Of a stretch of 10,958 nt of DNA, positions 6,806-10,958 are shown in pieces. Each line of letters begins with the position of its first letter. Within the stretch, counting starts at the first letter, position 1. Source of the stretch: Spirochaetia bacterium (lineage in GTDB: Bacteria > Spirochaetota > Spirochaetia > Treponematales > Breznakiellaceae); the NCBI GenBank assembly GCA_025997755.1, contig BNVA01000052.1, positions 1 to 10,958 on the forward strand, written 5' to 3'. The notes under the pieces were generated by a model. The model saw only the letters and a program-made list of their open reading frames with translations, made no database searches and was not told where the DNA came from. Position numbers and translations under genes: made by a program.

Positions 6806-7555
6806 TTAATTGCCGGAAAGCCGCCGCAGAAAGTTTTGAGTCCTCTCTGCCTTGGGATTGTCGATAACATCGGCGGCGGTGCCCTCCTCAATGAAGTTGC
6901 CGTCGTCCATAAAAAGGACACGGTCGGCGACCTCGCGGGCAAAAGCCATTTCATGCGTTACAATAACCATAGTCATCTTTTCCGCCGCAAGCTGTCTTAT
7001 TACCTTTAAGATTTCTGCGGTAAGCTCCGGGTCTAAGGCGCTTGTAGGCTCATCAAAAAAAAGAACCATAGGGTCAAGGGCAAGCGCCCTCGCTATCGAA
7101 ACACGCTGTTGCTGTCCGCCGGAAAGATGGCAGGGATAGACTTGGGCTTTTTCGCTCAAACCCATTTTGGTCAAAAGCTCGGCGGCGCGTTTTTCCGCCG
7201 CATTTTTACTTCTGCCAAGTACATGAATTTGCGCCTCCGTAATGTTCCGCAGCACGGAAAAATGCGGAAACAGGTTAAAATTTTGAAAAACAAGCCCGAC
7301 TTTTAGGCAGACCTGACGCAAAACCGCCAATTCCGCGTAAACACCGTCTTTTACCATATCGTGTCCGTCCAGCGTTATTGAGCCTGAGTCAACGGTTTCC
7401 AAATGGGTGATACACCGCAGCAACGTCGATTTGCCTGAGCCTGACGGGCCTATTATTGCCGCAACCTCGCCCTTGTTTACAGAAAAAGAAATATCCTTTA
7501 AAACGGTAAGCTCGCCGAAACTTTTTCTTAAACCCGAAACTTTTATTATCTCCAT
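6806..7555 (-). CDS. Polar amino-acid ABC transporter ATP-binding protein (GlnQ/HisP type)
   Basis: 249 residues from the ATG at 7555. All ABC motifs are present: Walker A GPSGSGKS (36-43), Q-loop Gln 91 in VFQNFNLFPHFSVLRNI, signature LSGGQ (144-148), Walker B VLFFDEP (164-170), D-loop SALD, and His 201 in VTHEM. The 'NFNLFPHFSVLRNI' and 'THEMAFAREVADRV' blocks mark the polar amino-acid uptake subfamily. The start at 7555 (MEIIKVSGLRKSFG) is preferred because it has GGAG ten bases upstream and matches the family start. An in-frame ATG at 7591 lacks a ribosome site and lies inside a possible -10 element. No permease or binding protein is adjacent, so its partners must lie elsewhere. It is transcribed away from mraZ and converges with rplY. 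Confidence 0.88.
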   Translation of the reverse strand: MEIIKVSGLRKSFGELTVLKDISFSVNKGEVAAIIGPSGSGKSTLLRCITHLETVDSGSITLDGHDMVKDGVYAELAVLRQVCLKVGLVFQNFNLFPHFSVLRNITEAQIHVLGRSKNAAEKRAAELLTKMGLSEKAQVYPCHLSGGQQQRVSIARALALDPMVLFFDEPTSALDPELTAEILKVIRQLAAEKMTMVIVTHEMAFAREVADRVLFMDDGNFIEEGTAADVIDNPKAERTQNFLRRLSGN

Positions 7556-7581
7556 AGTTGTATATCTCCACACTTTTTCCG

Positions 7582-7587
7582 ATTGTA
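7582..7587 (-). promoter_or_regulatory. Possible -10 element of the amino-acid ABC gene
   Basis: TACAAT on the minus strand, preceded by GA, lies 27 bases ahead of the preferred ATG at 7555. The -35 region (around TTACGG) is poor, so an activator may be needed or the call may be wrong. Confidence 0.3.
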
Positions 7588-7649
7588 TCATTAAACGAGC
7601 CGTGCCGTAACTAATAACTTTACAAATGTCTAGTATTTTATTTTATTTT

Positions 7650-7678
7650 TTTACAAAAGACAAAATAAATCTTGTAAA
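7650..7678. repeat. AT-rich inverted repeat between the amino-acid ABC gene and mraZ
   Basis: TTTACAA (7650-7656) and TTGTAAA (7672-7678) form a perfect 7-bp inverted repeat 15 bp apart. A further direct copy, CTTTACAA, lies at 7618-7625 and pairs over 8 bp with TTGTAAAG (7672-7679). The 159-bp gap 7592-7750 otherwise holds poly-T/A sequence and the mraZ control sites. It could be an operator or a hairpin; the symmetry is clear but the function is unknown. Confidence 0.4.
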
Positions 7679-7682
7679 GCTA

Positions 7683-7711
7683 TTGCTTTGAGTAATTCGT
7701 TACCCCATAAT
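7683..7711 (+). promoter_or_regulatory. Probable promoter of the mraZ-rsmH-ftsL-murF cluster
   Basis: TTGCTT (7683-7688), a 17-bp spacer, then CATAAT (7706-7711). Transcription would start near 7718, exactly at the first MraZ box, which fits repression by MraZ binding. Confidence 0.5.
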
Positions 7712-7717
7712 CGAATT

Positions 7718-7742
7718 GTGGGAATAAGTGGAGAATAGTGGA
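7718..7742 (+). promoter_or_regulatory. MraZ operator: three GTGG(G/A) boxes at 10-bp spacing
   Basis: GTGGG at 7718, GTGGA at 7728 and GTGGA at 7738 lie one helical turn apart with 5-bp spacers, just ahead of the mraZ ATG (7751). Known MraZ proteins (E. coli, Mycoplasma) bind repeated TGGG-type boxes with this spacing in their own promoter, so autoregulation is expected. The third box merges with the ribosome site GGAG (7740-7743), so bound protein would block both initiation of transcription and this leader. Confidence 0.8.
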
Positions 7743-7750
7743 GAAACTTA

Positions 7751-8188
7751 ATGTTAAACGGCGGAGCAAATAACACTTTAGACGACAAAGGCAGAGTTAC
7801 CTTTCCCGCCGCTTTAAAAAAGAGTTTTTCCGGGGATGTCCTTATTCTTACGCGGGGAATTGAAGGTTGTTTGTGGGCATACAGTCCTGAACAATGGAAA
7901 ATATTTTCCGAGTATTGGGAGAGAAAATCACCAATGTTAAAGGATGTCCGGCGTATGCAGAGGCATTTTTTAGGCTGGGCGCAGGAAGTAGAAATTGATA
8001 AATCCGGTCGTTTGGCTATACCGCAGAGTCTTCGCGAGTATGCCAAACTTACACGGAACTGCACGATTATGGGAACGGGACAGAGGATAGAGATTTGGGA
8101 TTCAGCTTCTTACGAAGCCTACGACGAGGGAGAGGATGATAACGCGCTTGCCGCGATGGCTGAACAGTTCGGATTAGATTCTGAATAA
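7751..8188 (+). CDS. mraZ: Transcriptional regulator MraZ
   Basis: 145 residues, the normal family size. Two SpoVT/AbrB-like halves are visible, each with its signature: DDKGRVTFP (11-19) and DKSGRLAIP (83-91). The linker has RRMQRHFLGWAQEVEID. MraZ forms ring-shaped oligomers that bind tandem boxes upstream of its own gene and regulate the division/wall cluster. GGAG seven bases before the ATG fixes the start. The TAA overlaps the rsmH ATG by one base (TAATG), implying coupled translation. The C-terminal 25 residues are acidic. Confidence 0.95.
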   Translation: MLNGGANNTLDDKGRVTFPAALKKSFSGDVLILTRGIEGCLWAYSPEQWKIFSEYWERKSPMLKDVRRMQRHFLGWAQEVEIDKSGRLAIPQSLREYAKLTRNCTIMGTGQRIEIWDSASYEAYDEGEDDNALAAMAEQFGLDSE

Positions 8189-9108
8189 TGAGCGGGATTG
8201 TTCATACTCCGGTATTACTTGAGGAGACGTTGGAGTTATTAGGGGATAAGAGCTTCAACATAAGCGATGAGAATTTAAAGTACGGGTTGATGATAGATTG
8301 TACTTTAGGGGAGGGGGGGCACAGCGAGGCATTTTTAACGCGGTTTTCCGGTTTAAAGGTTATCGGGTTAGACGCAGATAAAGAAATAATAAAAATTGCG
8401 TGCAGTAGGCTGGAAAGATTTGGGGGCAGGGTAGAGTTCTACCGGCTTTGGGCTTTAGATTTTTTTAAAAACTATTCCAAGGATTTAATCCGTCCCAATA
8501 TCATTCTTATGGACTTGGGGGTGTCTCTTTATCATTACGAAAAAGGGGACAGGGGCTTTAGCTTTGCAAAAAATGAAGCTTTGGATATGAGAATTGATAT
8601 TGAAACGGGTGTGAGCGCGGCGGAAATTTTAGAAAAGTCAAATGAACGGGATTTAGCCGATCTTATCTACAATAATGCTGATGAGCGCTATTCACGGCAT
8701 ATAGCGAAAGCTGTTGTTGAGGCGCGGCGCAGGGGAAAAATAACGAGTTCTGCAGTTTTGGCTGATATTGTTAGGGGGGCGGTGCCTCCCGCATACAGGC
8801 ACGGCAGGGTACATCCGGCTACAAAGACCTTCCAAGCACTGCGCATTGCAGTAAATGGCGAGCTTGAGTATTTGCCCAGGCAGCTTGATGCGGCGTTTTC
8901 CGTTTTGAAGGAAGGCGGAAAATTAGGCGTGATTAGTTTTCATTCGGCGGAGGATAGGATTGTTAAGAATTTTTTTAAAGAGAAGTCGATAGTTAAAGAA
9001 GGCACGCTTGTTACTAAAAAACCTGCAGCCCCAAGTTATGAGGAAGTTAAACGTAATCCGGCATCAAGGAGCGCAAAACTTAGAGTGATAGAAAAGATTA
9101 TAGAATAA
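8188..9108 (+). CDS. rsmH: 16S rRNA (cytosine-1402 N4) methyltransferase RsmH
   Basis: 306 residues. RsmH features in order: HTPVLLEETLELL (6-18), SAM-binding DCTLGEGGHSEAFL (37-50), acidic Asp 62 (VIGLDAD), MDLGVS (108-113) then RGFSF and ALDMRID, the insert domain (about 130-205), HPATKTFQALRIAVNGEL (209-226), GVISFHSAEDRIVKNFF (247-263) and the tail NPASRSAKLRVIEKI. The enzyme N4-methylates C1402 of 16S rRNA using S-adenosylmethionine. The usual SSPQLD after DLGVS is replaced by SLYHYEKG, and there is an extra stretch of about a dozen residues (DKSFNISDENLKYG) before the SAM motif. Translation is coupled to mraZ by a one-base overlap. The gene contains a G7 run near 8310, but the frame is intact. 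Confidence 0.95.
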   Translation: MSGIVHTPVLLEETLELLGDKSFNISDENLKYGLMIDCTLGEGGHSEAFLTRFSGLKVIGLDADKEIIKIACSRLERFGGRVEFYRLWALDFFKNYSKDLIRPNIILMDLGVSLYHYEKGDRGFSFAKNEALDMRIDIETGVSAAEILEKSNERDLADLIYNNADERYSRHIAKAVVEARRRGKITSSAVLADIVRGAVPPAYRHGRVHPATKTFQALRIAVNGELEYLPRQLDAAFSVLKEGGKLGVISFHSAEDRIVKNFFKEKSIVKEGTLVTKKPAAPSYEEVKRNPASRSAKLRVIEKIIE

Positions 9109-9127
9109 AAAAGAGAGTGGGATTGTT

Positions 9128-9412
9128 ATGAAGATTAGAAAAAGAATTTTGTTGTATACAATAGTTTTGAGTATTCCGGCGGCATTGGGTCTTGCGGCTT
9201 GGCAGTCGGCGAGGTACACGGCGCTTAAAAATGAAGTAAAACTGTTAGACGAAAGACAACAGGAATGGATAGATAACAATAAGAAGTTAATAACCGATAT
9301 TGCTATTCTGTCGTCTTCTGCGCGTATTGAAGAATTTGCAAAAAATAATTTAGGTTTGGACAAGAAAAAACCTGAGGATGTTTTGCAGGTAAGAATTGAG
9401 AGGGAGGAATAG
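9128..9412 (+). CDS. ftsL: Small FtsL/DivIC-like septum protein
   Basis: 94 residues with a bitopic layout: a short basic N-terminus (MKIRKR), one membrane helix (about 7-26), then a charged heptad-like coiled coil (30-75) and a tail ARIEEFAKNNLGLDKKKPEDV. That tail matches the 'IE-x-x-A-x-x-x-LGL-x-x-P' ending of FtsL/DivIC proteins. These proteins form a periplasmic coiled-coil complex (with FtsB/DivIB-type partners) that activates septal wall synthesis. Its position between rsmH and wall-synthesis genes is the classical ftsL place. FtsL and DivIC are hard to separate by sequence, so the symbol rests partly on position. The ribosome site is weak (GAGAGTGGGA). It ends 7 bases before the murF ATG. 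Confidence 0.75.
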   Translation: MKIRKRILLYTIVLSIPAALGLAAWQSARYTALKNEVKLLDERQQEWIDNNKKLITDIAILSSSARIEEFAKNNLGLDKKKPEDVLQVRIEREE

Positions 9413-9419
9413 AAATTTG

Positions 9420-10796
9420 ATGCAGACCCCGTTCTTGATGAATTTTGACGACGCGGCTATGGCGTGTAACGGCGAATTGTTTGAAAGTAAAACAAAAGGC
9501 TTTACCGGCGTCTGCATTGATTCACGGGAAATAAAAAAAGGGGATTTTTTTATTGCGCTTAACGGGGAGAATGTTGACGGACACAGCTTTGTAAAAAAAG
9601 CATTTGACGGCGGCGCTGCCGGTACTATTGTTGAAAAGAAAAAGTTAAATGATTTCCCTATTTTGGAAAACGCAAAAGAATATGACGCTGCCGTTATAGC
9701 TGTTGATGATACACTGCACAGCTTTCAAAATATAGCCGCCGCATATTTAAAAAAGTTTCCCAAATTGCTGCGAATAGGGATAACAGGTTCATCCGGTAAG
9801 ACAACAACAAAGGAAATTGCCGCCGGAATGATCGGAATAGAAAAAAAAGTAGTATTTAACGAAGGAAATTTTAACACGGAAACAGGATTACCGATTTCCG
9901 TTTTTTTGGTACGAGAGGATCATGAAGTAGGCATATTTGAAATGGGTATGAACCGTTTTGGGGAGATCGCGGAATTAAGCCGTGTATTAAGGCCAAACAT
10001 CGCGCTTATCACAAATGTAGGTACCGCCCATATCGGTTTTATCGGCAGTATGGATGGTATTGCAAAGGAAAAAAAAGATATATTCTCGCAATTTACAGGA
10101 AATGAAACAGCCTTTATCCCTGAGTATGAAAAGTACGGGGAGTTCTTGAGGGAGGGTGTTAAAGGCAGGATAAAAAGTTATGGACCTGCGGCTTTTAGCG
10201 GACGAGGAGGAAAAAAAAGAAATGATTTTCTTTTAGGCGCCGAAATTATCTGGGAGGGGATTTCGGCGCATTTTTCTTTACCCGGCGAGTACAATTTTAG
10301 AAATTTAACGGGGGCTATTGAAATTGCGCTGGAGGCAGGCGTAAGCGGCGATGCAATACGAAAAGGTATTGAAAGTGTTAAGCCGCTGTTCGGGCGCGGT
10401 GAAGTGTTTAACTGCAAGGGCGGCATTACAGTTGTACGTGATTGTTATAATGCGAATCCTGAGTCTATGCGCGAAGCCATTGCGTTATGCGATGCAATTG
10501 ACTGGAAAGGACGGCGCATATATATTCTAGGCTCTATGCTTGAACTGGGTAATGTGAGTAAGACAGAGCATGAGAATATAGGTAAACAACTAATGGCGTC
10601 TAACGCCGATTATATTTATTTATTTGGCAGCGAAATAAAACCGGCATATAATTTGCTGCATGATAAAAAAAATATATTTTGGACAGATGATATTGATGTG
10701 TTAAAAAAAGAATTGAAAGAAAGGGCGGAAAACGGCGATCTGTTGTTGTTAAAAGGGAGCAGGGGATGTAAGTTAGAAAGAGCTTGGGATATATAA
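9420..10796 (+). CDS. murF: UDP-MurNAc-tripeptide--D-alanyl-D-alanine ligase MurF
   Basis: 458 residues from the ATG at 9420. N-terminal substrate domain (1-110, with GVCIDSREIKKGDFFIALNG), central ATPase domain with P-loop GITGSSGKTTTKE (120-132), EGNFNTETGLP (148-158), EMGMNRFGEI (174-183) and NVGTAHIGFIGSMDGIAKEK (199-218), and a C-terminal ligase domain with DCYNANPESM (341-350), LGSMLELG (370-377) and LLLKGSRGCKLE (442-453). It joins D-Ala-D-Ala to the UDP-MurNAc tripeptide in the cytoplasm, ending the soluble stage of wall precursor synthesis. GGAGG lies 12 bases before the ATG, inside the ftsL end; a TTG directly before the ATG (9417) is a possible alternative start. Length is normal for MurF. 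Confidence 0.95.
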   Translation: MQTPFLMNFDDAAMACNGELFESKTKGFTGVCIDSREIKKGDFFIALNGENVDGHSFVKKAFDGGAAGTIVEKKKLNDFPILENAKEYDAAVIAVDDTLHSFQNIAAAYLKKFPKLLRIGITGSSGKTTTKEIAAGMIGIEKKVVFNEGNFNTETGLPISVFLVREDHEVGIFEMGMNRFGEIAELSRVLRPNIALITNVGTAHIGFIGSMDGIAKEKKDIFSQFTGNETAFIPEYEKYGEFLREGVKGRIKSYGPAAFSGRGGKKRNDFLLGAEIIWEGISAHFSLPGEYNFRNLTGAIEIALEAGVSGDAIRKGIESVKPLFGRGEVFNCKGGITVVRDCYNANPESMREAIALCDAIDWKGRRIYILGSMLELGNVSKTEHENIGKQLMASNADYIYLFGSEIKPAYNLLHDKKNIFWTDDIDVLKKELKERAENGDLLLLKGSRGCKLERAWDI

Positions 10797-10814
10797 AAAA
10801 GTAAGGAGTTATGG

Positions 10815-10952
10815 GTGTTTTTGGAATTTGTTTATCCGTTAGTTAAGTTTAGGACCGGATATGTAGCATACAAGCAGAGTTGTGAGCGCGGCATAAGCGC
10901 CTCTAAATGTTATATATTGAAAAACATTAAAGCCTGTCCAATACTTAACTAA
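10815..10952 (+). pseudogene. mraY: Probable mraY 5' end, broken or misassembled after about 12 codons
   Basis: A GTG at 10815 has AAGGAG six bases upstream and opens MFLEFVYPLVKF, which resembles the N-terminus of treponemal MraY. MraY is expected after murF in this cluster; it transfers phospho-MurNAc-pentapeptide to undecaprenyl phosphate in the membrane. The next residues (RTGYVAYKQSCERGISASK) are polar and Cys-containing, without the membrane helix MraY needs, and the frame stops at TAA 10950-10952. The part from 10833 on lies inside the inverted-repeat unit. MraY is normally essential, so an intact copy should exist or this end is not native sequence. An ATG at 10811 gives only 11 codons. 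The identification rests on about a dozen residues plus position. Confidence 0.4.
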
Positions 10953-10958
10953 CGGATA
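10833..10958. repeat. 126-bp unit bounded by 16-bp perfect inverted repeats at the window end
   Basis: TATCCGTTAGTTAAGT at 10833-10848 is exactly reverse-complemented at 10943-10958, the last 16 bases of the window. Matching continues inward with mismatches (9 of the next 14 positions by eye, including GGAC against its complement), so the arms are about 30 bp. Inside are smaller symmetries: GCGC...GCGC around GGCATAA (10887-10901) and AATGTT...AACATT (near 10906-10928). The left arm also falls in the putative mraY start. It could be a MITE-like element, part of an inversion junction, or a fold-back at a contig end. No transposase is present. Confidence 0.6.

Noticed and set aside
7651..8064. 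137-codon minus-strand frame across mraZ
   Set aside because: It is antisense to a clearly recognised mraZ and covers the promoter and operator region; Cys/Arg-rich composition is typical of a shadow frame.
8308..8318. G7 run in rsmH as a possible phase-variation tract
   Set aside because: The run is short, sits in an invariant SAM-binding motif of a housekeeping gene, and the frame is intact.
10833..10958. Integron attC site or cassette: GTTAAGT and ACTTAAC match the 7-bp core patterns
   Set aside because: The two core-like sites are in the wrong order for an attC, the preceding attC would have to lie inside murF, and there is no integrase or cassette array.

Overview
The window looks like a chromosomal segment of a spirochaete, most likely a Treponema-type bacterium. 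This is inferred from gene content and protein style, not from a search: SpoVG, a tRNA-Gln followed by a Ctc-type L25 gene, an RsmH with a non-canonical 'DLGVSLYHYEKGDRGF' motif, a small outer-membrane barrel protein, and a mraZ-led division/wall cluster. Base composition is moderate. Genes are tightly packed and nearly all housekeeping in character. I found no CRISPR array, toxin-antitoxin pair, phage module, transposase or recognisable defence system.

Layout. (1) 1-4841, minus strand: in transcription order a carboxyl-terminal processing protease (S41), a MinD/FlhG-like P-loop ATPase with a C-terminal helical tail, an iron/cobalamin-type ABC ATPase starting with TTG, then an NhaC-family Na+/H+ antiporter that runs off the left edge. 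The first three are nearly contiguous and look like one operon; the antiporter follows after 78 bp with its own possible promoter. (2) 4848-6801, plus strand: a barrel-type outer-membrane protein, spoVG with a near-consensus promoter, tRNA-Gln(UUG) and rplY (bL25/Ctc). (3) 6806-7555, minus strand: a lone polar amino-acid ABC ATPase that converges on rplY with only 4 bp between stop codons. (4) 7592-7750: a divergent control region with an AT-rich inverted repeat, a promoter, and three GTGG(G/A) boxes at exact 10-bp spacing, matching the known MraZ operator. (5) 7751-10958, plus strand: mraZ, rsmH, a small FtsL/DivIC-like protein, murF, and the first codons of what looks like mraY.

The division/wall cluster works as a unit. 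MraZ should repress its own promoter through the box array. RsmH methylates 16S rRNA. The FtsL-like protein belongs to the septal complex. MurF adds D-Ala-D-Ala to the UDP-MurNAc-peptide, and MraY would transfer that product to the lipid carrier.

The most unusual spot is the right end. The putative mraY frame loses its family resemblance after about 12 codons and stops. A 16-bp stretch within it (10833-10848) reappears reverse-complemented at the last 16 bases of the window, with partial matching continuing inward. This could be a MITE-like insertion, an inversion junction or an assembly fold-back. Other points worth a second look are a near-consensus promoter that would start transcription on an internal ATG of the S41 protease gene, two ABC ATPases without visible permeases, and the inverted repeat between the amino-acid ABC gene and mraZ.
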